This document shows, piece after piece, positions 34,261 through 44,494 of a DNA stretch of 64,000 bases. A model generated the notes under the pieces. That model ran no database searches and was not told the origin of the DNA. It was given only the letters and a program-made list of their open reading frames with translations. The stretch comes from Conoideocrella luteorostrata (lineage: Eukaryota; Ascomycota; Sordariomycetes; Hypocreales; Clavicipitaceae), in contig JASWJB010000014.1 of NCBI GenBank assembly GCA_032433595.1, positions 62,001-126,000 on the forward strand, read 5' to 3'. The translations under genes and the position numbers were made by a program. The first letter of the stretch is position 1. Each line of letters begins with the position of its first letter.

Positions 34261-34451
34261 TGTGGGTTGCACAGGGTTGTGCAATGATCTAGATCATCGG
34301 CTTTAAATGCAATATATTCAATAATAGTCGAGTCTATCTAAGAGGGGAAAAACAAGTCAAGATACGATGCCTACGATGCCCGTATAAATAGGGTGGCCGA
34401 AAGGTGACCACGTGACCCTTCTTGTGTGTGCTTGGCGGCAAGATTCCAACA
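34261..34451 (-). mobile_element. Solo LTR (minus orientation) with GATAT target duplication
   Basis: On the minus strand it begins TGTTGGAATCTTGCCGCC and ends GTGCAACCCACA, a standard TG...CA retrotransposon LTR of 191 bp. Perfect 5-bp duplications GATAT flank it (34,256-34,260 and 34,452-34,456). It contains CACGTGGTCACC, GGCCACCCTATTTATACG (a TATA-like promoter) and a GATCTAGATC palindrome. It is closely related to the 205-bp copy at 34,792. No internal retroelement coding sequence lies next to it. Confidence 0.9.
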
Positions 34452-34791
34452 GATATCGTTCCTTTCAACAAGTATGCAAAAGTTGCAATGTAGTATCTTG
34501 ATGGATGTACACCCGCATTGTTGGTGAGCGCGCCGAACATGTCGTTGTTGTTAAGTTTAGCAGCTCTTCTGGCTAGCAAGCTTAGTTGATTGCCTTGATT
34601 CTTAATTAAGTAAGGCAGCTGCCCTATGGGGTGAGCTATAGAAGTCCTATTTTAGGAATTCTAGCACCTTCTCTTCTACCCACTTATGTGGGCTATATGA
34701 GATAAGACGCAGATATTCATGTACATTTGTATTCGTTCTTGCATATGTATGTGTTGAGCGTCTTGTAAACATTGCCCGGGAATAACGTAAG
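34452..34791. other. Spacer between the two inverted solo LTRs
   Basis: About 340 bp with no gag/pol-like coding sequence, so the two LTRs are independent insertions rather than the ends of one element. The GTAAG duplication of the right LTR is at its end. Confidence 0.5.
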
Positions 34792-34996
34792 TGTTGGAAT
34801 ATCGCCGCCAAGCACACAATAAGAGCACGGATATCGTCACGTGGTCACCTTTCGGCCACCCTATTTATACGAGTATCGCAGTCATCATAGCTTGACTTGC
34901 TTCTTCTCTCTTAGTTAACCTACTTAACTTATTGAATATATTCTATTTTGAAGCAGTTGATCTAGATCATCTGTTGCACACCCTGTGCAACCCACA
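34792..34996 (+). mobile_element. Solo LTR (plus orientation) with GTAAG target duplication
   Basis: 205-bp element starting TGTTGGAATATCGCCGCC and ending CCCTGTGCAACCCACA. Flanked by perfect GTAAG duplications (34,787-34,791 and 34,997-35,001). It shares CACGTGGTCACCTTTCGG, the CCTATTTATACG promoter-like stretch and the GATCTAGATC palindrome with the opposite-strand copy at 34,261-34,451. It arose by LTR-LTR recombination after a retrotransposon insertion. Confidence 0.92.
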
Positions 34997-35059
34997 GTAA
35001 GCTTATCACTACTTCCGCGAGTCCCACCACAGCAGATGCTCCTTATAAGATGCCGTGGA

Positions 35060-35340
35060 ACTAGTTGAGAACAGAATATTAGGTCACCTCTTGCATTCCG
35101 TTTCTGTGCTTGTGTTCAAAAATCATTCTTTGATAATTCCGCCTAGGGTTATGGTCCTTCTCTTTCCCTTACCTGCATCTCCTTTGACCCAGAGCAAGGG
35201 GATTATTTGCGCCAGCTTTTCACCTGCCAAGCCCTCGTGATCTAGAATCTACCTGTTCGGTTGCAGAAGGCCATCTTTGTCTGCTCAATTCGCAATTTCT
35301 CATCTCGCGGGACAATGAGACACATCCTAGAAAGAAAGAG
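35060..35340 (-). pseudogene. NACHT P-loop fragment of an NLR gene
   Basis: On the minus strand, PRDEKLRIEQTKDGLLQ (~35,305) is followed by LLWVKGDAGKGKRRTITLGG (~35,190). Together these reproduce the typical lead-in (RIEQTKGGLL) and Walker A loop (KGDxGKGK) of fungal NACHT proteins. Stops lie between and after them, and no receptor or repeat domain continues. The right-hand solo LTR is immediately adjacent. This is a second NLR relic, distinct from the one at 14.7-16.9 kb. Confidence 0.7.
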
Positions 35341-36091
35341 GCCTGCGTGCGAGTCCTTGCAACGAAGAACGGGGGATAAATGTTGCTCACTTGAAGCATC
35401 CAGTTGTCCCAAGGCTAAACCTTGAAGTAGATAAGCGAGCTGATTCTCTCAACAACTCTCCTCTGCAATTGCCTTTCCTCTCCCAGGCTATTCGCGGCTG
35501 GTTTTACAGTCTTGTACGGTCCACTTCCGCTTGGATGCTTCTGCGGGGGAAGAGGATTTTATTGGCAGAATGAAGTTATTCCCAATTAAGTTGGCCTTCA
35601 CATTCGCGCTTACCTTAACGATAAAATTGGTCTCACTTTGGTGCAATTTTTCCTGTGTGCTAGTAGGAACTTCTATTTTTGAATTTTGAATTTTTCCGTC
35701 ACTCGTGGACTCGTAGCGGGTCGTAAGTGTACTTTGGTGAAGAATATGGGCCAACAATCCTTTTCTAGACCTGCGACATGCAGCGCCGTGTGAGTCAGGC
35801 CGCCCGTCAGCTGAGTTCGGTTCACAGTCACACAACTGTGGCTTGGGAGCTACAGCCACATTATTATGCACAGATGTGCGGGTCCTGAAAAAGGGTTCGA
35901 TCTGGTGGTCGCTAGTGCTTATACTTTTGGTCATGTTGAAACCTTGAACGAGTGTGCGAGCTATTTGAGAACCAGCCAGACTGGAGTTCTTTTCATCTTC
36001 TTCCATTTTCCTCAATTCATTACCATTTCCAGCAAATAACTCACACACGTTTTGACTCACCACCATCAAACCATACATCACAATCTTCTCA
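35341..36091. other. Intergenic, 5' flank of the 345-residue gene
   Basis: No gene supported. A 207-residue minus-strand frame (35,488-36,111) covers it and overlaps the plus-strand gene start but shows no domain. CATCACAATCTTCTC sits directly upstream of the ATG at 36,092. Confidence 0.4.
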
Positions 36092-37129
36092 ATGGACTCC
36101 ACGCCCGTCAAGACACAATGGATAACAGTCAGAGGACTTGGAAAATATAATGAACTGACGGCAGATCAGCTTCTCTGGTACGAAAGAACTGATGAAGAGG
36201 GCAGTCATCGCCATTGCATTCATCTGCATGCGGTGATGCTTACCTACGAACCAAGCATGAAAAATGCAACGAATCTTCCAGCTATGTCGATTAGTCAGTT
36301 TGTCGACACATGCAATAAGTCCATACCCATCTACATCATACCCTGCCCCAAGGTGCAAATTCTGAAGATTGTTCTTCATAACTATATCTACCGGCGCTGG
36401 TTCCGTCCATATAAAAGCGAGATCGACTGTGCGCGCTTTATATGCAAGTTCATCACCCCACAGGACCTACCCAAGGAGGTATCGCCGTCGCAATCAACCA
36501 TAAATGGCCTGGTTTCTTTGAATATGGCAATCTGTAACGGAGTTGACGCCCAACGCAATAATTACAGAGCTCAAAGAGAAAACTCCAAGGCTCTTGACGA
36601 TAGACGAATAAATCCAGATGTTCGCATCCTCCAGCCTTTATTTCGAGCACTACTTCTTATTATCTCAGGCGAGAAGTATTGTGATGAGGATTCAAAGACA
36701 GTTGGCGGGCTTCAGGTGTGCTTGGTGCAGACCGGGCTCAAGGATGGCTTAAGCGACCCAATTACCTTTGACTCTATCCCAGATGACAAAATACTACGGC
36801 GTTTGGAAAGTGTTGGTGCAGGTGGAATTGAGACTACACTTGAGACAGCTATAGACTTTGTTATAGACTTGGAAGCTCGGGAGGTCGCTGCCTTTGGTCT
36901 CCAGCCAGATCCAGTAGCAATATGGGAACCACTTGAGTTATCGCCCGAGACCTGGAGAGAAAAAGAGCCGCCAGTTGGGCCTAGTTCTCGGTTTGTGGAC
37001 ACAAGCAAATACACAAAATGGACAGGGGGAGGGGAACATTATGAAAATCGTGTTATGCCAGTTTTTGAACAACGGGCTTTTCGACATTACGCACTTGACC
37101 AAGAAGAGAAAGGAGCCGGTATTCATTAG
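36092..37129 (+). CDS. Intronless hypothetical protein, 345 residues
   Basis: Intact frame starting MDSTPVKTQWITVRGLGKYN. Not recognised. The N-terminal ~130 residues look globular and aromatic-rich (LHNYIYRRWFRPYKSEIDCA). The middle is hydrophilic. A helix (LQPLFRALLLIISGEKYC) near 190 is amphipathic rather than membrane-spanning. The C-terminus is polar. No signal peptide. It is flanked by LTR and NLR relics on the left and the two-exon 271-residue gene on the right, same strand. The lack of disruptions in such a decayed neighbourhood suggests it is still selected or recently arrived. Confidence 0.7.
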   Translation: MDSTPVKTQWITVRGLGKYNELTADQLLWYERTDEEGSHRHCIHLHAVMLTYEPSMKNATNLPAMSISQFVDTCNKSIPIYIIPCPKVQILKIVLHNYIYRRWFRPYKSEIDCARFICKFITPQDLPKEVSPSQSTINGLVSLNMAICNGVDAQRNNYRAQRENSKALDDRRINPDVRILQPLFRALLLIISGEKYCDEDSKTVGGLQVCLVQTGLKDGLSDPITFDSIPDDKILRRLESVGAGGIETTLETAIDFVIDLEAREVAAFGLQPDPVAIWEPLELSPETWREKEPPVGPSSRFVDTSKYTKWTGGGEHYENRVMPVFEQRAFRHYALDQEEKGAGIH

Positions 37130-37926
37130 CTACAGTCCGTATTTTGCCACAAACACCCATATGTGGCAAATTCAAACTCCCCAAAGCGCGGAAAGGTTGC
37201 ACAACTCCTAAAAAGATAGAAAATAGCTGCGTTCTTCACTCTCACAGTCCTTGAAAGGCATATCACTACTAGTAGAAAAAAACCTTGAAGTTGCTAAATA
37301 TATACATCCTACACTACTTTTTACTATTCAGTTGCAAGTACTTGACTAACTACTGCTCGCCACTGCTGTCGGCAACCACTACTGTTATAACTACCACCTA
37401 TAAACAGAGGATAATTATTGTTTGTACTGTGTGGCGGCTCTCGCTCTCTCGGTGAGAACCACAGCAAGGGGCCACATTTCATTTGACCCTCGCTCACTCA
37501 AGAGTATAAGAAAACAACAAGAACTATTTTTGCTCTCATGACTTGACTTGAAGACGTGGCCGTAGTGCCTAAGTGATTAAAGGAACACTTTCCAGTTCGA
37601 CAAGTGGCGAAGGCATGCACCATTCATATGAACTTGACTAAAGCTAGAGAATTCTTTTGACCCATTTGAATTATCGACTGATGAATAGAAAGAAAGTAGC
37701 ATATATACCAAAATTTTTTAAAATTGTGTAGCTCAATTTACGAAGCAATGTGTCCTGCTGTGTCCTGCTGGTCGTGCCTTCCTTAACCTACCTTGGACGC
37801 AAAAAGAGCAAGAGCAAGAGCAAGAGCACGAGTACTTGTCGTATGATCGCTTTGCTCGGTTGAAAAATAGTAAAACAGTTTCCTGATGCGACATTTTTTG
37901 TCCTGTTTGTCTTGTCCTATCTGAAG
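37130..37926. other. Intergenic between two unknown genes
   Basis: No gene. AAGAGCAAGAGCAAGAGC repeats near 37,805 and a GTGTCCTGCT doublet near 37,750; AT-rich around 37,690-37,740. Confidence 0.4.
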
Positions 37927-38802
37927 ATGGATATCTCCGAAGACACCTTCACGGCCCTTGTGGCAAGAGGCAAGGCGAAATACGACCATCTTGTGACGAG
38001 CGTCCAGAGAAATGGCTATAATTTTAAGTCATTGCCAAACATTATCCCACGGTATCATACTCGAATGGAATTGCCGTCATCACCGAGTATTTCTGAACGG
38101 GAAGTAGAAGCTCTCCATGACACTGGATATCTTAATGACGAGTTTGTCCTGATCTTCGTTTGCAATTCCGGCGCAACTGATGCGGTACCTCCGTACCAAA
38201 ATTACATCGATGCTAGCGGCAAGTCTATGCTCTGTTGCTATAACTACGCCGAGAAGGATCGTTTCAACGGACAGTCTGAGCAGATATTCTGGTCCGATTT
38301 GATGGCAGTTTGCTATCACACGGTGATGAGGCAGCATGGGCAGAGCACCAAGAACCTCGAGACCGTTTGGCGGATTTCAATCAAAAACGAGGTAAGATAA
38401 AAGTAATGATTAGTAAGAATACCTCAATTAATAACCATTAATTTACAATAGATAACTAAAGGCGTAATTAAGCGCTTCGTTTCGAAACCACGTTCGGTTA
38501 AATACTTCGAGCTTGGCACTGAATTTTTCGCCCTCTTGGGCACCGTCAACGGTAGTGGCGTGGCAAGGATGCTGGCTACATATCCCCAAATGTTCGGTCG
38601 CCGAATAATTGCCAGAGTTGGGGTTTTTAGACACAACGCGGACCAGTCGGCGCTTTGCTGGCATTTAGAGCCAGCGCCTGAGCCAGTGCCGAAAATAGCA
38701 CCAGTTTTGCCGTCCAGTCCATCACGAAAACAACTTCGACGGCATAAAAAGTCGCTTTCAAAAGGATTGGCTTCTGAAGATTTCAGTCGAGACTTCGTTT
38801 AG
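37927..38802 (+). CDS. Two-exon hypothetical protein, 271 residues
   Basis: Exons 37,927-38,391 and 38,452-38,802, joined by a 60-bp intron (GTAAGA donor, CAATAG acceptor) in phase 0. The first exon begins MDISEDTFTALVARGKAKYD. The second gives ITKGVIKRFVSKPRSVKYFE and LGTVNGSGVARMLATYPQMF, then a basic Ser-rich tail (SRKQLRRHKKSLSKGL) that could be a nuclear signal. No signal peptide, membrane segment or known domain is seen. The in-frame ATG at 37,927 is the first available. Family not recognised. Confidence 0.75.
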
Positions 38803-40210
38803 ATCTGACTGACGCTGTCGACAAGGATCGTCCACCACTCTCAGCAGGAATTGGATCCAGTCTTGAAAACAAGCAAACAACAACCAGCAATTCTGAGAGC
38901 AATACGAAGAATGTCTTCAAGTAGAGAAACTGGGAGGACGGGAAAGCACTTGAATCCAAGCTACCACGGATGCTAGCTGGGGTTACATGGCTAGGAGCAT
39001 AAGGATCACCACGACGGCATAAAACAGAGCTGATCAATGGGAAGCTTGATTAGGAATATAACTATGGGGATAGAGAAACACAACGAGGAATACAAATGGC
39101 GGACTCTTAGCGTACTGCGGGCAAGCTGGCGCCAAAGTAGAACTGGATGGGAGGTAACCCTGGGTTTCGTCACGTTTGGAGCAAGAATGCTGGGTGGAGG
39201 AGCCCATATTGTGCTAGAGGATGTTCAATGCAGGGTGGTGTACTGGGGGTTTTCACTTTGAAGGGAAGGATGCTAGCATTTTGCATTGGAGAGCTAAGGT
39301 GATGTCTCTGGTGGTCAAGTTTTGACGGTTTGTATTTGATGCTTTAAAGGAATGGGAAAGGGATGAAACCTGTCGTTGTGTTATGGAGAATGTGAGGGAC
39401 GAATGGAAGGTTGCATTTGTTGTCCAAAGCCTGGTCCAAACATGGAAGAAACAACCATTCCCATGGTCAGATGACGGTAGGGTCTCTGATTCCCAGGTCG
39501 GCGCCGAGGGTTTTGGGGGATCCCTGAGGGTTACGTCGTCTGGAGGGACTGATTCGAAACACCGCTCATCAGAGCTGGGGATGTTTCGCGGCCGAGTTAG
39601 CACTCCTGGTTTTCCCCACCAGTTGAGGCGATGCGAAACTCTTGGCGAGGCTGGCCATCATTTCTGCCACCCATTCATTTGTTTTATCACGTTGAATCCT
39701 TTATACCTCGCTTAGGTTCATGTTTCTCACGACTTTTATGTAATGTTATCCTAGACATTTATGTTTGTCATGCAGCGCTTGAAAGATATCTCATCATCAG
39801 ATAGAGCAGGAAAATGAGCATTTAAATAACCTTTAACGTACCTATCAAATGTCTTCATCGAGACTAACATTTGCGGAATAGTAGTTAGCTCGTTACAAGT
39901 TTTGGGCGTCCATGCTATTAAGATCAGGCTGAAAAAAGTGACGAATGCTTCAAAATTTAGATAGATCACTCAAATGATTTGGGGAGCGATAACAAGGATT
40001 GAGAAGCAGTACTAAGATATTGCATCGACCAACTAATTTTTTTTTCTAAAATGTCGCAGACACTTTGTCCGTCCAAAGGTTAAAAATTTACGATTATTAG
40101 GCTATATGAGGAGCAGGTAGCCCTGAACATCAGGTTAAAATTGAAGTCACGCGGTAATTCCATGGAAGGTACATAAGTAGGTTTAATATAACCCATAACA
40201 ACACACCACA
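38803..40210. other. Intergenic interval without supported genes
   Basis: Overlapping opposite-strand frames at 39,253-39,603 and 39,383-39,715 cancel each other as evidence. No domain or RNA is recognised except a GGTTTAATATAACCC palindrome near 40,180, just upstream of the tRNA-like unit. Confidence 0.45.
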
Positions 40211-40350
40211 GGGCGGGTGGCTCAACTGGTAGAGCGCCTTCGCCACGCTAGTTCAAAATCGAGGACGACGATTCAAAGCCCAAAATCGAGGACAACGGCG
40301 TGGAAGCGGAGGAGGTCGCGGCGTTCAACTCCCGCTCCGTCCAATCTTTT
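40211..40350 (+). ncRNA. tRNA-like pol III unit carrying a piece of the neighbouring zinc-knuckle gene
   Basis: The 5' arm GGGCGGG (40,211-40,217) can pair with TCCGTCC (40,336-40,342) as an acceptor stem, allowing two G-U pairs. TGGCTCAACTGG matches an A box and includes a D-arm (GCTC...GAGC). GCGTTCAACTCCC resembles a B box, and TTTTT at 40,346 is a terminator. Where the anticodon arm and variable loop should be there is a ~60-nt excess. Of this, 40,254-40,300 is a perfect 47-bp reverse-complement match to 40,862-40,908 inside the zinc-knuckle gene. The T-stem is disturbed, so a working tRNA is unlikely. A tRNA pseudogene or tRNA-headed SINE-like chimera fits best. Confidence 0.55.
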
Positions 40351-40790
40351 TGGCCCCGTTGATGGTACACTAAGTTTTACACCATGCAACCCCCCCTACG
40401 CCCCTCCCTTTCCATCGCCCTTTTTTTTTTAATTTTAACCTTGTGTGTAAGAGACTGCAAGAATAGAGAAGCTTTAACCGTCTTGCAGTGCTGCGAAGAT
40501 GCGTTGGAGTCATCGATCTAATCCATCAGATTTGTCTCACCTTCTTCGTGGCATCCCAAGCTGCTTAGACTGCTGCTGCGGTGGTGCAGTACGACATAGA
40601 GATCTTTAGTGGGAATAGAATTCATCCCAGGGCAGTTAAAAGGAGTAGCTGATTGCTCAGTGTATGCAGAAAGCAGAGTGGAACATCTTGTGTTTCTTTG
40701 TAGATGTGTCTTACGACTCTTCAGCCAGGATCACGCAATGGGAAGGCTCAGAGCAAAGCAGTATTATTAAAACTATTTTCTTTTTAAAAT

Positions 40791-41206
40791 TTAATCTTCC
40801 CAGTTCATCGCCATGCTCTCCATATAACGGGTGAGATCTAACATCTCAACGTCCTTGTCCGCGCCGTTGTCCTCGATTTTGGGCTTTGAATCGTCGTCCT
40901 CGATTTTGGGCTTTGAATCATTGTCTTCGATTTTGGGCTTCGAACGTCCGCCCCGGCGCTGGGGACACCGGGCCACTTTGTGGCCAGATTTGCCACACTA
41001 CCATGAAACCAGCGTTAATACGGAGCATATCCCGTAAACAAAGAGTCAAAAAAGCTTACCGACCAGCAAAACACAGCTCGGGATTTTTTAATCCCCCCTC
41101 CCCTTCCGCCGCCCCCGCCGCCACCCCTACGGCCACCGGCGCCGTTGATGACCTCTGAGAGGGCTGAGCCCATGGCCCGAATTTGATCTGGGTTTAAATT
41201 TGACAT
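40791..41206 (-). CDS. Small CCHC zinc-knuckle protein with Gly-rich and KPKIED repeats
   Basis: Exons 41,206-41,060 and 40,997-40,791, split by a 62-bp intron (GTAAGC donor, TAG acceptor), phase 0; 117 residues. Splicing joins FCWS to CGKSGHKVARC and creates a perfect C-x2-C-x4-H-x4-C knuckle; neither exon has it alone. N-terminal to it is a Gly/Arg run (GGRRGGGGGGGRGGG); C-terminal is the near-perfect repeat SKPKIEDNDSKPKIEDDD and an acidic end. Zinc knuckles bind single-stranded nucleic acid (retroviral Gag, RNA factors). It could be a domesticated Gag-like fragment or a small RNA-binding protein. Splice sites are well supported; function is not. Confidence 0.75.
40866..40943. repeat. Three tandem ~30-bp units encoding KPKIED(N/D)
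   Basis: The unit CCTCGATTTTGGGCTTTGAA (or close variants) recurs three times within the second exon of the zinc-knuckle gene. Two units are also copied in inverted orientation into the tRNA-like unit at 40.25 kb. Nucleotide identity is higher than needed for the peptide, suggesting recent duplication. Confidence 0.85.
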
Positions 41207-41644
41207 CTATAAATATTGTTAGCATGATAGCCCCCTGGATCATTCAATTGGTCGCCGCCTGTATTTGGAAAAAAGAAAACAAAATCAAGCGCGCTTTGCA
41301 GTTAGTTACAGTCCATCTGGTTACACGAAGTAGGGCGGATTGTTCAGTGGAATATCGTGGAACGAATAAAACGCAACAACTAAGAATACTAAAGCAGCTT
41401 GAAGAAACATGTCGCTTTGGAAACTTTGAGGGGGCTTCATACTTTTTTTTCTTTGATGATGAGGGCTGGAGATAAAAGCGGAAAACGTCAAAATTATCTG
41501 GCTCATATACACACCGTGTTTCTAACTACTGACGTAAGCAATGTAAAAATCTCGCGTAGTGGCCCGATTTCTATCTGACAGCTCGTTACACTTCTGACAG
41601 TTCGCTACACTCCTAACAGTCCGTCGCACTTCCAGTGACTGATT

Positions 41645-42190
41645 TTAAAACCCAGACACATACGTCTTGTTGCGCTCCACCAAGCAAGCCGTTTTTACCA
41701 GAAACGAGAGCGAAGACTGATAGTTATCCCAGATGTAGCCGCAGATCAAGGAAAAGAAGGAGGCCACGTTTGTTGGAATCAATTGAAAGGGGTCAAATTC
41801 TTGTATATTGATGAGTGCTGGTGCAGCCACCGCGATATCCGACAACCTTATGATTGCGTCCCGAAGCCAGCGCTCGACACAACGTCTCCAAGATGAATAT
41901 TATTCTTCTGGCTAGGAGCCTCGCCACCAATGCCAACTACAAGGCCGATTCTGACGTTGGGGAAATTATTTGATGCAATGTGTCTCTGGCGACGTCTGTT
42001 GCGGACCCCATTCGCGGATGGCTGCGATAACCACATGATGCCTCCCCCAATTCCACCTCAGTTGTATTCATTGTTGTTATACCGCGAAATATGTTCCAGC
42101 CCGTCGTACTTTTCGTCGAGGAAGGCATCGTACAACAACATCGTGGGCTGCGGTCTTGCCAGGTCATTCATTGTACTCCAGCTGATGGAT
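41645..42190 (-). pseudogene. PNP_UDP-type phosphorylase domain fragment of an NLR gene
   Basis: On the minus strand, AFLDEKYDGLEHISRYNNNE (~42,135) and FPNVRIGLVVGIGGEAPSQK with HLGDVVSS (41,970-41,890) reproduce the conserved core of the nucleoside-phosphorylase-like domain at the N-terminus of many fungal NLRs. Frameshifts and a stop separate them. Further downstream (41,830-41,645) an open stretch (FDPFQLIPTNVASFFSLICG) may be a linker or unrelated. No NACHT domain follows. A third NLR relic in the window. Confidence 0.7.
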
Positions 42191-42339
42191 GACTTTATGA
42201 GCGGGGCCTACTGGTTTTGTCATTGTAAAGAACGAGAATTAGTTTCAAACATATTGTATAAGGTGCAATGCAAGTAGTCGCTTGCATTGGCGGATCTTTT
42301 TGGTCTATTGGGGTAACAAGCAGACCTTTATCTTGCAAG

Positions 42340-42594
42340 ATGCCTATACAGAGTTTTGATGTAACCGAACTGGAGACAACGGACTGGCAACCAGACAAGA
42401 CGGTCCAGATGTACACGGAAACCAATTTCAAGGGCGGAAAAGTGGCGCGTTATAGAAACCAAGGAATGATGGCGTTGGATAACAGAGATGTAAGGAGGGT
42501 ATTGGAGAAGTCGGAGATGGCTCAGGCATTAAAGAATGGACGCGCTATAAAAGAAGGCATTTTGGGAGGAATTAGAAGGGCCAGAACTCAATAG
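42340..42594 (+). CDS. Small uncertain ORF, 84 residues
   Basis: Open from ATG 42,340 (MPIQSFDVTELETTDWQPDK) to a stop at 42,594 with a charged, protein-like second half (DNRDVRRVLEKSEMAQALKN) and a basic Gly-containing end. No domain, no visible intron, no close neighbour on the strand. It could be a real small gene, the last exon of a lost gene, or chance. Confidence 0.3.
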   Translation: MPIQSFDVTELETTDWQPDKTVQMYTETNFKGGKVARYRNQGMMALDNRDVRRVLEKSEMAQALKNGRAIKEGILGGIRRARTQ

Positions 42595-43027
42595 AATCAT
42601 TATCATCAACATCATTAATTTATATCAAGTTGGCCCCTCTGATTCAAGTCCGTTCCTGGCAATAAATAAAAGCATAATCAACTCCCCTCTACCCTGGTCC
42701 CAAAGCTCTAGCAGTACCACGTCATTGACGCTATATATATATATCTATTCATCCAGGCACACTCGTCCTATTGGAAGCAACAGGAATGAATTGATGGGGT
42801 AAAAAGCATATAAATTGACAGGTGTTGCAGATAGCGGATGTTCTAAGTTCTGAACCTGCTGATAATGCCCCAATTTATACCCCTGACGATAGCAAGATTT
42901 TCCTCTTCAAATGATGCCGCAAATAATGCTTCAGGTATCACTTCCAACCTCACCAGAATCCCTGTATTATCCAACACATCCATTCCAGGTTACGCCCACA
43001 AAGCAGGTGCTGGCATTAGTGGCATGG

Positions 43028-43543
43028 TCACAAGATAAACATCAAACACCCAAGTTTGGCACAAAATGCCGAAATGCAATGGTCGGTCATTACCTGAGCT
43101 GTTGCCATATTCACCCAAGCGGCAGCCAGCCAGACGCGAGCAAACATGGCGGTGAATTCCATCAGTGGGCTGGCCCCCCTGGTTAAAGGGCGAAGTATCG
43201 TCCCAAGTGTCCCTCGACCATCTTGATGCCGATCGCAGGAGATGAAATGGGGAATGAGCATCATGGTGAGCAGAGCAAAGCCATATGCTCCCGTCGTGGG
43301 GTAGTCGGGGACGACATCTGCGCGAGGAAACATGCGAAAACTGGTCGATGTGTGGAGGCCGAGAATCCAAAAGATGAGGGTCTCGGCCCAGAAACAAGGC
43401 ATGGCGATGTAGCTCAGAATGCTGAAAAGAATACTGAGAGCATATTCGAGCTCAAACTCCTTTTGCCAAGCGTAAAAGCTTAGGAGAGCTAATAGATAAA
43501 TGAGGGTTGGCCAAAGGTGTTCAACATGTTGCAGGCGGAACAT
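43028..43543 (-). CDS. Multi-spanning membrane protein of unknown family
   Basis: Starts at ATG 43,543. Four or so hydrophobic segments are visible: LWPTLIYLLALLSFYAW (~10-26), ALSILFSILSYIAMPCF (~35-51), FWAETLIFWILGL (~51-63) and GFALLTMMLIPHFI (~88-101). A polar loop with HQDGRGTLGTILRPLTRG follows. Near residue 149 (MATAQ) a GTAATG could be a splice donor, so the last ~22 residues may be intron and a further exon may exist to the left. The pattern recalls membrane O-acyltransferase/wax-synthase-like or terpene-cyclase-like fungal proteins, but no diagnostic motif is present. Confidence 0.5.
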   Translation of the reverse strand: MFRLQHVEHLWPTLIYLLALLSFYAWQKEFELEYALSILFSILSYIAMPCFWAETLIFWILGLHTSTSFRMFPRADVVPDYPTTGAYGFALLTMMLIPHFISCDRHQDGRGTLGTILRPLTRGASPLMEFTAMFARVWLAAAWVNMATAQVMTDHCISAFCAKLGCLMFIL

Positions 43544-44494
43544 GGTACGATGCTACAATTGGCTTTTGAATTATAGAGGAATAACAGGGGTCTTGGAAGA
43601 TGATGAATCAGGATGAAGGAGGGTGAAGAATTCATGGACAAACACGGTCACGTAATTGTGCGGCTGCGAGGTTAAGGTTTTCTTTCGCCATGGTTTAGTG
43701 GAGTATATTCCTCCTGTAGCTTATTTAGTCAAGTGTAGAAGATCTGACTCTGCTAGTTCGAGCTGGGGAACCAGCAGGGATTTCGGCGGGATTGCCATCG
43801 CAAGCCCCACCTGAGCAACCCACTGCAAGCATCAAATGATCCGCACTCGCTCCCTGTAACGCACGCACCCACTCCAAGCGCTTGATGATATTCCTCGTTA
43901 AACATGTCGAGCCTCAGCATGTTATATCCTCATACCGTCCACCCGATGCTCTTGGCAGCACGTAAAGGTTGGGTGAAACTGACTTCTTACGCTACCGTAA
44001 ATACACAATTCTCGTCCTAGGAAGCAGGACATAAACGGACAGTACCTCTTTGCAGAACTTGCACGCACTCAAAAAGCAAACATGTCATAAAATAGGTAAA
44101 GAAACATTTGCAGAAAATGATTGGATTGCTCTCCTGACCTCTCCCAGCAATTGGATTGCTTTCCTTGACCTCATACACTCTCATCTATATCCCTCCAGCC
44201 CCCCTGACCTCATCCAGTTCTATCCATATCCTCCAGTCCAGCCTCCGCCCATCACTAAGGCCATGCTGGTCTGGATGGTGTCGCCATGCAGGGCAGCCAC
44301 TAATATCGCATGAGTCCAATTCCACGTCTTCAAGCATGTACGAACCACTTACAGCTCCACGGAAATGTCTCTATTGCGGACAAGTCTGGTGCCGAAAAGC
44401 CCATCCAGTCGACGAGACTCAATTGGGCTTCATCTGCAAACTTAAAGGGCTTCGCCATGATCAAGCGTGGACTTACTTGTGATCTATATTACCA

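Noticed and set aside
34261..34996. One transposon with ~200-bp terminal inverted repeats
   Set aside because: Each repeat has its own different 5-bp target duplication and TG...CA ends, which fits two solo LTRs better.
35488..36111. 207-residue minus-strand frame overlapping the 345-residue gene start
   Set aside because: No recognisable domain; its tail reads through AT-rich non-coding DNA and it overlaps a better gene. A faint ankyrin-like phrase in another frame (ALHVAGLEK) was too short to call.
39253..39715. Overlapping 116- and 110-residue frames on opposite strands
   Set aside because: Mutual shadows, no domain, no splice support.
40211..40350. Functional intron-containing tRNA
   Set aside because: The T-stem is mismatched, the anticodon loop lacks the usual T33 and the excess sequence is a captured gene fragment, so only a tRNA-like call is kept.
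40866..40943. CRISPR-like short repeats
   Set aside because: They are coding repeats within a eukaryotic gene with no spacers; fungi lack CRISPR arrays.
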